64,000 bases of DNA from Cristatella mucedo. Lineage: Eukaryota; Bryozoa; Phylactolaemata; Cristatellidae. Of the stretch, positions 1-11,739 are shown in pieces; within the stretch, counting starts at the first letter, position 1; every line of letters starts with the position of its first letter. The notes below the pieces were generated by a model. That model was not told the DNA's origin and did not search any database. It saw only the letters and a program-made list of their open reading frames with translations. The stretch covers positions 310,001 through 374,000 of the forward strand of contig WPIO01000094.1 in the NCBI GenBank assembly GCA_009760855.2. Reading direction: 5' to 3'. Position numbers and translations under genes: made by a program.

Positions 1-1755
1 GTAATGGCTGTGACGTTTTTATTTTATCAAAGACCCCCTAAAAAAATAACATCGGTAGTACTAACATAACAGACTTCTAAGTTTATATAATGGTTGACTG
101 CGACATTAGCTATTCCAGTTTTCGAAATGAATTTCACCCGAGACTTGGAAGCACGACCTAATTCGTTGCTTTTCAATTAGTATGTTCTTCTAAATTTAAA
201 AATGCAAAGTTTTAAATACTCGGTAAAGAATTAGAGCCATTGAACTTAGCAGGTTCTCTGTGTAGCTTAGGGACACAGATATCATATGGAATAGCAGCTA
301 TTCAAGTGCAAAACCTGAGTTCCAAGCCATTTTATGAGTAATTCGGTACTTCTCTCAATTATACTACATATGCCTCCCCTCATGCATTTAATTATGAATT
401 CAAGTTTTTTTAATATTAAATAGTTTATTATTATGTATGCTAAATAACTTATTCTGCTCATAGTTTCTCATATTCATATTTACTCATTTTAGTGTATTGT
501 TACTTATTTTTTATTACTGTCTACCCTTTTACGTATTGATTTGTCATTTATTTGTTAAATTTTCTAAATATTCACTGATAAATAGTATTTATTTTTTAAT
601 GTACGTGACGTATTTCTTTATTTACTTATTTTTTTCATTTCAGAATTTCCTTATTTTTTAAATGCCCATAGTTAGATTCAGTTATTAGCTTCTACAGACT
701 GAGCTGGCCTGAGGAGAGAAAGCTGTAATTTACGATTTATACTAACAACCAAACACTAGCTTGGTTAGTTGTTGAAGCATTTTGGCGGATCCTTGTATTT
801 GTATTTTGTGAATATTAATATAGAAAACGGCATTTGCTTAGTAATCTTGTTTCATGTTTCGTGATACGACCCTGACTGATCTAGGCGGCTAAGCAAAACC
901 GTTTACAGCAGGCGCTTTTAAAAGGTTCAAATAGCACATGGTAATCTAACCGTAGCAGGGGCGTCGATTGAAGTTAGTCTCCTTACCGTTAGACGTCACC
1001 GCTTGGGCAAGAGTAGCCTGCAAGTTATAAAGCATCGTTTGATCGTTTCAAATGACTAAATTCGGCGGAAATATAATCATTCTTATACGGCAAAGTAAAA
1101 CAGCGAATAACGTGGTGCGGCACATGAAACGTAGGACAAATAAAAAGTTCGTGAAATCATCAGACTACAATGTGCAGCGAATATTGCGACCGAATTGCAT
1201 TTACTTTCAGTAGTCTCTTTCATGTTGTGTTTTTCATTTGGAAGAATATGTTTAACCTATATTTACTTTTAACTAGTCCGTTTAATATGTGGAGTTACGT
1301 AGGTTACAATGCAATACGTTTACACCTTAGCCGTGCCTCAGTTGCCCCTTCTAGTGCATGCAGCGACAGACTGCTTTTTGGAACATAACCCCTACTTTCC
1401 CAAACCTAGTACATTAGAAGCCTTGTTGCTGTGCTGAATCACTGGCAGAGAATGGCAAATCTTGGGGAACTACGTAGAAAAGCCGGCAATCTTCAGATAG
1501 TCTCTATTTGAAAAGGAAAACAAAAGCAGGACCTGGAGTATGCATTCATACCTCCGGTCCAGACTTAGTGCCTAAAAGTATCGAAAGCGATTAGGATTAA
1601 ATAAGAAACGCGCGAGATAATGTATCAATACAATGCGACGGTTGCATGGAACGAGCTTTGTGTTGTGAATCTGTTTTGTCTCTTAACTTTAGCGAACCCA
1701 CTAAACCCAAAAGAGAGGTTTGCTGGGGCCAACGCATAACTGGGCCGAACATCAG
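1..1755. other. Stretch with no supported gene
   Basis: AT-rich DNA. The open frame at 1170-1388 has no recognisable product and no splice support. I see no repeat family I know from elsewhere in the window. Confidence 0.5.
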
Positions 1756-2776
1756 CGTCTTTATCGTCGACTTCAATGAATAACTACAATACGGCACTAG
1801 CCGACATAGTCGATGAGTCTGCACCACTGGCTAAGCACACTGCTCGTCCTTTCCCAGTCGGCCTGTGGTTTACGCCGGAGTGTAACTTAGCTAGGTCAGC
1901 TAAGCTCAAGATTGAAAAGGCTTACAAGAGAAATAGGCTGACTGTCTGTCGACGGGCATACATGGACTATCGCTGTCAATCGTACCAATCGATCCCGACG
2001 AAAGCAACTTCTGCCTTCTTTAGAAACACGTTTTTGACTCGCAAATGCACAATCCAAAACTGCTGATATATACGATCAAACATCTCCCTAACGTCTCCGA
2101 GTTTAGCTACTGACACAGAGATCGTTGTGATGATCTAGCTGGTCTCTTTTCTAGCTTATTTGTCAGCGAGGTAGGCGAGGTAAGGGGTACATCCCTAGAA
2201 AGCAGCAATCACCCGGTAATCCTGTTAATCCATTTCTGCAGAATCTTAATGTCTATATTCAAGGAGACCACTACTGACTTCGTCAGGAAGCTCGAATATC
2301 GATCAAAGAAGACAGCCAGGCCTTGAGATCCTATTCAACACTGTCCTGCTTCTTAGATTCGTGCATCTGCTGCTGTCATTCATAGAAATCAATAATATGT
2401 AATTGGCCTCAGGTCATGTGCCAGGACATTTCGACAAGGCTGTAATAAGGCCACTACTCAAGAAAGCAACACTAGACAAAAAGAACTGCAGCAACTTTTG
2501 CCCAGTCTCTTATCTACCGATCCTATCGAAGACGCCGTAGCGAGATATGGCAGACCACTTAAGCTGGTATATTAACACTTTAAACTTTGCTAGTAAGTTT
2601 CAGTCTGGGGTTAGAGCTAATGACTCCACAGAGTCAACATTTATTCGGGTGCATAACAACCTGCTTATCCATGCAGCCTTGGATACAGTCTCTCTGCTTA
2701 TCTTGCTCGATCTTCCGGCAGCTTTTGATGTATCTATCTCAAAGTTATTCTTTAGCAACTCTCCTCTCACATAGGC

Positions 2777-2940
2777 ATATAATAATAATAATAATAATAA
2801 TGTTCTTGATAAAGCGCCCTCATAGACCTTAATCTCTTTCTAGGCGCTTTGCATTTGCTGCAAAGTGAAGTGCAATTAAATGGTAAGTAAAATCATGCTT
2901 GAGAAACAAACAAAATTAATAACATGGTTATGCCATGAAA
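2777..2940 (-). mobile_element. LINE-A 3' fragment inserted antisense in another LINE-A copy
   Basis: It begins with an ATA/AAT run (2779-2802). The 3' stem-loop then follows in reverse (AAAGCGCCCTC at 2811, AGGCGCTTT at 2843), and then the usual tail sequence ending near ATGGTTATGCCATG. The flanking plus-strand LINE-A resumes at 2941 in the place expected, so this is a nested insertion. Confidence 0.75.
2779..2802 (+). repeat. ATA/AAT microsatellite
   Basis: Eight AAT units, the reversed tail of the antisense LINE-A fragment. Confidence 0.85.
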
Positions 2941-3176
2941 TAGTTCTTGTCTGATCTCAGTCGTACAATCCTGAATATTGATGTGAAATGGACTTCGACG
3001 ATATGAGTACTCCTTGAAGTATAAAGTCCTTCGGGGCTCCATGATTGGTCCAGTTCTTTTGCCAGTTTATATTTTCCTTTTTGCCAAACAAATTTATAGG
3101 CACAATCTAGGATTCCCCTTCTATAGAGCCGACACTCTTGTGCAATGTTGTTTTGATTACTCCTAGGCCTCTATAA

Positions 3177-3500
3177 CAATAATAATATTAATTTTGATAA
3201 TGCACTTGATAAATTACCCTCAGAGAACACAATCTCTTTCTAAGCGCTTTAAATTTGATGCAAATTTAACACGATCGAATGGTGAGTGGTATCATGCTTT
3301 ATTAACAGGGTCAGCATGCAACTGAGGTTACTAGTGGCATGCAGTGTCAGCATGCACAAGCAAATTAACGACGAATCACAAGAACACAAAATTGATTTGA
3401 CACGTAGGTGCGTTTTGAATTTAATAATTTTACATCGTGGTCAATTCATTGGATGTTGTGACTGAATTCGGGAGAGGGTTCTAGGCTTCGGGAGCATACA
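3177..3500 (-). mobile_element. Second antisense LINE-A 3' fragment nested in the first copy
   Basis: It starts with AATAATAATATTAAT. The reversed 3' stem-loop (3222-3252) comes next, then the GGGTCAGCATGCA and GTGTCAGCATGCA segments and the GAATCACAAGAAC segment found in other minus copies (for example 39780-39880). The plus-strand element picks up again at about 3500 with GAATTCTCTCAAC, equal in place to 31770 in the best copy. Confidence 0.75.
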
Positions 3501-4641
3501 CACTCCATCATGTTGAATTCTCTCAACTTCCTTGCAGTGTGTAGCGATTACATTGGCACATTTATGGCAGCTCACTTGCTTAAATGAAATGATGATAAAG
3601 CCAAATTGCTAGCTATGGGAAAATCATTTGTGAAGCAAAAATAGAAAGGTTAGCGCCCAAAATCGACTCCACCAGCATAGCTACTGATAAATCGGCACAC
3701 AATCTAGGCATCCAGTTACATACTGACCTTTCATTCGACGACCACATCAGCTTCAAGGTCAATTATGCCTTCTTTCAGCTAATTAACATTGCTAAAGCTC
3801 GGGCGTCCATTGGTAGGGATGCCACAGCTACGTTTCAATGCATTTGTGCCACCCGGTCTCGAATTTTGTAACTTTGCTTGCTGGTCTAACGGCCAGTACA
3901 ATCAGGTCCTTGCAGCTTATCCAAAAATCTGCTGCTAGGCTTGTCAGCTGTGAGCATTACAGTGGCCAAAGCACAAATCTTCTAGCCGACCAGCACTCGC
4001 TCCCAGTCGAGCAAGGCATCGACTTTAAGGATTCGGTTACTCACTTTTCGGTGTCTTCATTCTTTGACTTCAGCCTACTTATCGGATCTACTTCCCCACC
4101 AGGCAAAGCACAACACAGGCTTTTTGGAATCCCATCGCTAACGTATACCTCGTATGAATTTCAAACCTACTGGATACCACGCCTTTCGTTCAAATGCTTT
4201 CAAAAGATGGAACTCACTTCCAACTTGCACCTTGTTATATCCTGAATAAGAAATCATCAATTTATCGCATTATTCAGTGGGTTCTCGTGCATCATCCTTA
4301 ATGTGCTGCCACTAACCACACTGGCAGTGTAACCTTCAGCACGCCACCCTAATCAAGTTTTGCTTATTGTAGTTGAGCCATTGTAACTCCAGCCATTCAA
4401 TCTTTCTTCCTTTGCTCCAAATATAAATTGTATAGAAAGAGATTAAGTTTTATGATGTCGCTACAATACGAGTATTCTTCATTTTATTCCCATTAATTAA
4501 TAAGCTAAGTAACAGAAGTTGGTGTCAAAATTTGTATTTATTTCTGGGCTTCGGCTTTATTTTAACGAGAGGCTCCTTAACTAAGGTCTACCGAATGAAT
4601 TCAGGGGAATAGCAGGATGACTAAAAGTTAAGGGTGTGATG

Positions 4642-4644
<3 letters not shown>

Positions 4645-4708
<64 letters not shown>
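4645..4708 (+). repeat. (GA)n microsatellite
   Basis: About 32 uninterrupted AG units. Open frames across it on both strands are artefacts. Confidence 0.95.
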
Positions 4709-4710
<2 letters not shown>

Positions 4711-5189
4711 GGAAGAAGCACACTGGAGCAGCAATGTCTGATTTTCTTGTTGGTGGACACAGTGGACGCGAAACTTCCTACCAACGAGAGAAGTTCAAGT
4801 AGTCAATTCCACATTACTAATAGGGATCTAGTGATGCTCTGAGATAAAATTCTCATTAAAATTCTAGTTCACCTCACAGGACGTTTTAAGGAACAATATG
4901 AAAATCAGGAAGATGCAGAGTTTTTTCTTATTACAGACACCCAAGGAAACAGCAGAGGATGAGTAAACAAAAATGAATCGTTGCTGTCTTGAGCTGACAT
5001 CGTAAATAAATTGGCTACTGTGGCAATACAACGCTCTTGTCTACGTCGGTCTAATGTTGGCAGTGTTTCTAAATTCAAATTTGATTGATTTTTCAATCAG
5101 ACCCATGTGCTTATCCATTGTGATATGTTTATCTGCAGCATGACAAGATTAGTCGCCGACATCATAACAGCAAGTCTAATTAATAGCCC

Positions 5190-6120
5190 GAGTAGCCTTT
5201 TGTAGAACCAGCTAAGAAAAATTCTGAAACTGTGGAGTGACTAGCTATAAGGCTATGCTAGAACTTACTAGCTTGGTTTGAAGTTTCAGTTTATGAGTTC
5301 AGATGGTCTGCCACCACTCGCTCCAGTTTCTTAAAAAGAAAATAAGGATGGAAATTTGGCGGGAGTTGTTCATGTTCTCTCGGGGTATATTCGCCTTCAT
5401 GTAGTGAGTAGTGGCCTGACTACGGCCTCTTCAAAAAGTGCAAGGCTAATAAAATATAATTGAATTTACTTATACACAGTCATTGTTGGTGTATGCAACT
5501 TAGAAGCTGAGCAATGGAAATAAGGTCCGAAAGACTGGCAGTCTTCTTTGATAGGGGTATAAACATCAGGATGAGGTCGAGTCGTCCTTGAATGTAGAAA
5601 ATGAGGAGCTCTACTTAATTGAGGGACAGGAAGTCTAAGGTGATGCTGGCACCCTATGGATAGACCCCATTATCTTGTCAATCTTGTTGAAAAAGTAGCT
5701 ACAGAAGTGATAGAGCGAGATCAGCACGGGGATTACAAGGAAAGAGCTAAAATGAGAGTGATTAAGGAGAGGGTCGATCTTAGACATACAAAATTCTGAA
5801 TTGTTTATCTGTTATTCATTTTTTTCTATGGAAACGCTTGACTTGACCTTTGCTAGGATCGATAGGTACGATGAACAGTAGTCCTCGTATGTCTGGCGAT
5901 AGGAACACGGTCCTGAACCTTTGCATTTTTCAAGCTAATACTTTTTTATATCTTGCTAGTGTATCCTCTGTGGTAAACCACAGGCCGTCCTGGTCAAGGC
6001 ACACAGTGAGCACGATGAAATGAGTAAACTCGTCTAAAATAGAAACTAGTGTTAATCTGTGGCATTTTATCAACGGTGGTAAAAGCTCTTGCATTTCTTT
6101 AAAAGCATGAGGCACCTGTA
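5190..6120 (-). mobile_element. LINE-A-like reverse transcriptase remnant, antisense
   Basis: The minus strand at 5930-6115 reads ILDEFTHFIVLTV then DQDGLWFTTEDTLA, which lines up with the LINE-A linker (LDEYAPLTKRTV, PDGLWFTTDIKLA). Weaker similarity runs on to about 5190, where the text about AAGCTTGAAGTTTCAGT equals the SKFQSG region. Stops are frequent. The boundaries are approximate. Confidence 0.6.
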
Positions 6121-6929
6121 CCCTGACGCCAGGCTTCGTCTTATCGTGGAAAAGCTCCCTCTCAGCAGTGTAGGTCTAAATAAATAAATCATACAATGAT
6201 AATAGTTCTAAGTCCCGCTGGTCTGTCGATCATTGTAAATGTAGCCAAACCTGTGCAGAAGTGCAAAAGAGGATTGTAATAAGGACTCGGATAAGCTTTG
6301 ATCATCATAGCCTTACTGTAAGTTAAAGGATACAGGCATGTCATCCTCTCACGTGGGCAAATCGCTTTGGCCCTAGAGGTCTCTGTTTCCCACCAGCTGT
6401 TGCTCTTAAGCCAAACTGAGCCACTGCAGCACTTGCTGTTAAGGCTAACAGCCATAGTAAGCCCCATGTAATGCGACCATTGTCCTATCGGAGCGCAGGT
6501 GCGGCTTTTGAATGGAAATAACAGCAGAGTTAAAGCCGCGGAGCAATGCCTGGAGTGAGCACACGCGAGAAGATAAGCACGTATGAGAGTAGGTATGAGC
6601 CGAAAGAAGCCAGCCAGCATCAAGCAGTGGTTCAAAGCAAAGATTGCTGCACACCAATATTTTCAGATTGATAGTAATGATTTGTTTGTATTGTGCTATC
6701 TGAAAAACTAACCTACGTCTAGGCAGTTCACAACTGCTAGAAAGAAAATAGGTTGATATTAGTAGAGCAGGTTATACTAGTTGTTGGTAGCATGCTGAAT
6801 GTTTAAAAGCTTAACATAATTAGAGGTGACATACACTGGGTCAGCATAAAAATGAGGTTTGGGCCAGGATGCTGCCGCCGAATCAGCCGAGTATCATTCC
6901 GTAGAAATCTTGCAATCTACTGTATCTGA

Positions 6930-7420
6930 GCATGCAACTCTACAAAGCCCCGAAAAAAACGTGTGTATTTGGCAGGGTATTTTTGTATAGCACACTTACA
7001 GCCTTGGCGGCTTTCAGTACCAATTTGGCTTCCTGGCATGCTACATCACAACAACAATGAGAAAGCGAGAAGAAAATCTGAGTCGTAAGCACAGTTAAGG
7101 CATTGAGTAGCATGTCAGCAGCAGCTCCGGGCTGCTGTAAAGGACGAGCCATTGCCTACAGCTGGAGAATAGTTTTCATTATGTAAGAATTTCGAAAGTG
7201 AGCTCCACAGCATATGACCCACTGAGCAAAGTCCTGTGTCGCCAACGGCCTTTAAGCAGAAGAATAGGTTATTTGCTGGCCAGCAGGACCTGAGGGCTGG
7301 AGAATTTTGATAACGGTGCACCACTTCAGCTAGGTATTAATGACCTAAGCCGGGGCGGGCTTTTGTCGTATAGCACAGGAGCATTGCTTTTGTATTATTT
7401 TATCAAACTGTCGCCATCCC
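6930..7420 (-). mobile_element. LINE-B fragment, antisense, diverged
   Basis: CAGCCTTGGCGGCTTTCAGTA at 6999 is the same segment as in other copies. Further on, CTGGAGAATAGTTTTCATTA, GTCGCCAACGGCCTTTAAGC and GCCGGGGCGGGCTTTTGTCG match 59320-59520. Stops are frequent. Confidence 0.6.
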
Positions 7421-7659
7421 ATCTCTTTCAGCAAGAGACACATTGTTGAATTTCTGGGATTTGCATGTTAGCCTTGCATCAACTTTCAATTGCCAGCTGC
7501 AATTGCATAGTTGCTTTTTCGGTAGGCCGGCCAAAAATTAATTACAATAATATATCTAAAATATAACTAAGGAGTTAGTTACGTTGTTTTTCCAAGCAAC
7601 CGCCGAAGACAGGTCTGCGTCTTGATGTATGGATCGGACATAATGCAAGCTGATTCAAC

Positions 7660-7800
7660 AGCCTCTTTTAAAGTGACATAAGAGCCTTTACGGCTATCAC
7701 CACTGCGTGCAGTAGCAATAAAGGATTGCGAACTGCAGGATTCGAAACCACGGAAGGTCGTAAACAGCAACTACCTTACCTGGTGTGCAATCATGGCTCC
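7660..7800 (-). mobile_element. tRNA-derived SINE copy
   Basis: On the minus strand it has a tRNA-like head (GCACACCAGGTAAGGTAG-like) with a B-box-like GTTTCGAATCC, then the CAATCCTTTATTGCTAC stretch and a conserved GATAGCCGTAAAGGCTC body. The same design is shared by at least eight other copies. RNA polymerase III promoters of this kind are typical of SINEs. Confidence 0.6.
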
Positions 7801-7824
7801 CTAAAGATACTAGCAGATTTACCA

Positions 7825-7980
7825 GTCTCTTTTGAATAGCAGCAGAAGAGCTTTTACGGCTTTCACAACAGCTTGCAGTGGCAATAAAGGGTCGCCCACT
7901 CCAAGACTCGAACTCACAAATTCGGTAACGATGTATTGGAAAAGAAGTGCCTTTCCTGGTGTAATATTGCGGCTTGCTAT
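7825..7980 (-). mobile_element. tRNA-derived SINE copy, second of a pair
   Basis: Reversed: GCAATATTACACCAGGAAAGG head, GTTCGAGTC B box, GCGACCCTTTATTGCC and GCCGTAAAAGCTC. It follows the previous copy by about 25 bp in the same orientation. Confidence 0.6.
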
Positions 7981-8039
7981 GGCTAGCAGTTTCCCAAAAG
8001 AATATTTTAAAAATGAAGCAGATGCCAAACAAGACTAAA

Positions 8040-10080
8040 CGTTTATTGTATGACGATGGTGACTTTAAGCATCACGTATTAGAAGAGCAAAGTCGCCTAG
8101 TGCAGCATTGTTAGTTTTCGTTTGAGCACAATTAATTTTGAATAATATTCTGTGAATTCATCATCCCAATGATAGCCAGTCAAAATCTAGGATTATGCCT
8201 ACATAGTCACTGCCTCTGATTAAAAAGGTCTCTGTTCCTCTGCTATTTTCTAGCTTCAGGTTGCAGTGTGTCCGTGATGGTGTTAATTAACAAGAGTCAA
8301 TTATCTGGTCACCAAATACAGCAAATCTAGTGTCTGCATTTGTAGGCAAAATTAAATTTAAGAGAATATCCATGAATTACTTCGGCACTGTCCACTGACT
8401 TTTCCTTGAACTTCCCATATCAAACAGAGGCAGCTTCTTAATGAGGAGAAATACAAAGACTATATGTACATTCGTTAAATGGCATGTTAGGAAAATGTGT
8501 TATGGTTTATTCTTGGTAACAAATTATTCTCGAAAGCATCACTTGTGGTTAGCTTTACTCGACTTTAACATCGGATGTAGTACTAAGTAAAGCTATTGTC
8601 CTAGCGTGAGAACCTGTTTTGCTACATTCAGAATGTTTTTACGGGTCTCCAGGAAACCTTTGGCTGATTAAGGTTGCATATGTAATGAAAATTCCTCTAA
8701 AGGCTGAGGTGAGTGGGAAACATTGCATTCAAAGTTTTGTCAAGAAATGAAACAAAACTGTATCAATTTTACTCTTATTCAAGCGTGACTAAGACTTTCA
8801 CACTGGCGGTGTCCATGACTGTTATAGCTCTTCTTGATAGCTTTTGCAGTATGGCAATAAGTGCTGCTGTTGTCTTTTAATGCACAGCACAAAGGATTCA
8901 AGGTCTGAAGCTTAGTTTGTAATGATATTGGTTGTGTTAGTATATCCTGAAGTTGCAGCATACCCAGTTAACACTTTGTTGTTTGTCCTTGCGACCGTTG
9001 CTGGATGAATTTTCACGGTCTTGGGCCAACCTGTTAAGGGCACCATTCCATTGTTGCTTATACATCTGCACCACATGTGTCAACGATAACTAGAGTATTT
9101 AAATTGATATCGTATGGAAGATCCTCCTGCTGTCACAGGTGGCAAACACCTGACGATGAGCCTGATGGTGCTAAACGTTTCTTAATGATGGAAGCGTGAA
9201 CACTATCAGCTCTATCTTGCCGAAAAAGTCGGCAGATAGCTAAAAGTCTGGTGAGAGTGACCTCCGTGTGTTTTACTACGTACTCTGACATTAAGGAATT
9301 CGCGGTTACAGTAAAAGAGCTCATGGAAAAACTTCCATGTGTATTTGCTGTAAATGAGAATAATGTTCAGTGTATTTCTTTCTTGTGCAATAATCAAGGT
9401 GATGCAGCCAGTTTATAAGTCGTTTGAGGGGATTGTCAATTATTGATGTCCGAGACAGGCCAGACAAGAACAGAGGCAAATAGGCACTATAGTAGTCTCC
9501 TCTACTGATCCGAAGAGAGGGTGATGGATGCTCAAGATGCACTTGGGTCAGGTTCAGCCTTTTTAGTGAAGACTTCTCACCGTGATCGACAGCCTCATTC
9601 AACTAATTGACAGCCGATGATACACTCTCATATTGTTGCATCAATATCTTGCTTGGCTCTATTGGATTTCTTCTAAACCCTACGGTTGCCTTCGTTTATG
9701 AATGGGTAATGCCACTTTAGAGGCACTAGCTCAAACATACGTTATAGGTTTCACTTTAAAGTGATTATCCAAAGCTCCTTACTAAAGGCCAAAAAAAGGC
9801 TAACGTTGTTTAAAGAAAAGCAGTACAGGCGTTATCTGGAATAAAAGATGTTCTTTTGTTTTCGATGTTTTAATCCAGAAAGTGAGAAGTTACGATTTAG
9901 TTACCAGCCACCTTGGCAAAGTTAGATCTCAGCCCGCTCTGTTGCCCCCTGTTCACTTTCGGTCGTAAATTGCTTTATTTAATAAGGTATTTATCCACCC
10001 ATCGAACTGTTCATCCATTTAATCGGGCAATAGGCTATCCTGAAATCCACTTGTTCTTGTAATTTAAGGTAAACTATCTC
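8040..10080. other. Stretch with no supported gene
   Basis: Nothing recognisable. The minus-strand open frame at 9321-9602 is not matched. GTAAGTCGTTTGAGG-type text near 9420 may be a diverged repeat, but no second copy was found by eye. Confidence 0.4.
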
Positions 10081-10084
10081 GGTC

Positions 10085-10335
10085 TTAAACTCGACAAACT
10101 CATATAGACTGTGCGGCTGTTATGCAGGAAAGTATTTTATTGCGCTTTCACAGCCTAAGCGGCTTTCGGTAGGCATTCGGTAGCGAACAGACTTAATCAC
10201 ATGCTACTAAGAAAACGTGGGAAGCATAGCAGAGTCATGAGAGCAGTTGAGGTAGTGAGTTTCATGGAAGTAGCAGCTCAATACATTTGAAAATAATCAG
10301 CCATAGTCGGCAGCAGGAGAATAGTAGTCCTTCTT
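10085..10335 (-). mobile_element. LINE-B 3' fragment, antisense
   Basis: AAACTCGACAAACTCATATAG, GCGGCTGTTATGCAGGAAAG, CAGCCTAAGCGGCTTTCGG and CATAGTCGGCAGCAGGAGA. The GC-rich block starts about 100 bp after it. Confidence 0.7.
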
Positions 10336-11053
10336 CAATTCATGAATCTATATATTTATAAACAGTTTAATAATTTATATTCCCGGCTTTTATAAAAGGG
10401 CTAACTATGCTCATCTTCGAGATCAAGTATGTGCGAAATCGAGTTGGTGAGCTCGGACTACTCAGCAGCCATGAAGCGATGGATTGATATTTGTTTCTCT
10501 GAGGAAACCATTTTGTAGCGCCCTGCTGGCCTTGGCTGAATTTTAGCACGAACAAGAGCTGTTCGGAGGCGGGTTTGAGCTCCTTTGTCCTGAAGCAGTG
10601 AGCCAGAGAGGAAGCACTTAAGAGCAAGCCAGGAAGCTCTGAGACGAGCGGTGGCGATTCGGCCTTTAGAATTGGTCCGGTACGCGCGGAAGCTGCTGAT
10701 TGATGTTGGCTGGCCTGTCAACCTCCACCTTCACTTGTTCCAAGAAAGAATCGTCTGGAACTCATTCGCTATTCAAGCTGGACAGAGGTGCCCTTCCCGT
10801 GGCCTACTGACAGTATTGATTCCTTGCCGTAATGGGCCGGGGTGTCCGGCCCAATGCCACTAAGCTCTTGCCCCATTGAATCAGCTAGGTACTTAAGAGT
10901 CGAGCGATGCTCGCTCTTGGTCTTACGGTCTTTTGTCTGTGGTCTTCTGTCTTTGGTCCGGCTCCGCCGTCGGACTCGTTTCTCTGAAAGCGAGGGAGGA
11001 GGGCGGGCTGTTCGCCTGCGATTGACGGAACAGGACGAGACAGTGCTAAGAGG

Positions 11054-11074
11054 ATTCGGTGGACTCCACCGAAT
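11054..11074. repeat. Palindrome with 10-bp arms
   Basis: ATTCGGTGGA and TCCACCGAAT are separated by one C. It could form a hairpin or be a dyad protein site. Its role is unknown. Confidence 0.7.
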
Positions 11075-11184
11075 ACGGTCGTATCGCGCCTGAGCTGGGA
11101 TGTTGTGATTCTTTTGTGTTTTGTGCGTGCGCTCTAGCACGTGGTCTCGGCATAGGGATTTACCAGTGCGAGCTAGGCGTAGTT

Positions 11185-11432
11185 GGCATGTGTGGAGCCC
11201 TAGTTCTCCGGTTAGGGTTTAGGCTCCAATTTGAGCTCGGTCTATTTGGATCGTTTCCCAGTATAGATGTAAGTAGCGTAAGTGTGGAGAGATATTCATT
11301 CCGCAAGAGTGCTTGAGGTGGCATGTGTGGAGTATTCCTGCCGCACCGGCGGAAAACGAGTTCTAGTTCTCCGGTTAGGGTTTAGGCTCCGGTTCGCGCT
11401 CAATGTGGAGAAGTATTCCGTCCGCAAGAGTG
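11185..11432 (+). repeat. Three interleaved direct repeats within the GC-rich block
   Basis: GGCATGTGTGGAG at 11185 and 11320 (135 bp apart), a 28-bp GGTTAGGG-containing segment at 11200 and 11363 (163 bp), and a TGTGGAGA segment ending CCGCAAGAGTG at 11283 and 11404 (121 bp). The different spacings suggest a duplicated module with later indels. Confidence 0.75.
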
Positions 11433-11739
11433 TTCGTGCTGTTGGGAACGTGCGAGGAGTGTGGAGGTAAAGCTGAACTAGACGCCCAGCGACTTTGTGC
11501 GCTTGCGAATACAGTTCAGTAAAATCCCCAATTTGTGTGTCTCGTTTTCCAATTCACGCCGCGGACTCACGACGCCCTTTAGTAACGGTAAGTAGGTCAG
11601 CGCAACAAACGCACATTTCGTGGCGGCCAGCTTATTGCGCGTAGGCGCGCACCGAACGGCATTAGGCGATAGGCTACGCCGCTAGGTAAGCGGCAGGTCA
11701 AGCTTACCCTGCCGAGCCTTCGGCGTTACAATTTTTATG

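Larger units (their letters stand above)
1760..4475 (+). mobile_element. LINE-A copy, diverged, split by two antisense insertions
   Basis: The pieces 1760-2776, 2941-3176 and about 3500-4475 follow the same order as the copy at 30234-32800. Seen are the linker (ESAPLAKHTARPFPVGLWFT at 1809), the reverse transcriptase start (remnants near 2550-2770), the GS-LG-P segment near 3030-3060, the segment after the YADD region near 3550, and the C-terminal domain at 3838-4245. The YADD codons are lost (TYRADT-like at about 3125). Many stops are present. The 3' stem-loop is recognisable near 4430 but decayed. Confidence 0.75.
10420..11735. mobile_element. GC-rich block with repeated modules, unclassified, possibly LTR-derived
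   Basis: Base use changes sharply from AT-rich flanks to GC-rich. It contains a 28-bp segment at 11200-11227 repeated exactly at 11363-11390, and two further duplicated modules (11185-11197 with 11320-11332; 11283-11311 with 11404-11432), at unequal spacing. A near-perfect palindrome of 10-bp arms is at 11054-11074. TGTCCGGCC at 10843 and CAAACGCACA at 11611 could be ends of a long terminal repeat followed by a TGGCGGCC primer-site-like text, but no partner repeat is visible. A 87-codon minus-strand open frame (10458-10721) is not recognised. Confidence 0.4.

Noticed and set aside
10458-10721. Minus-strand 87-codon frame in the GC-rich block
   Set aside because: Basic and low in motif content. 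I do not recognise it, and GC-rich DNA often yields such frames.
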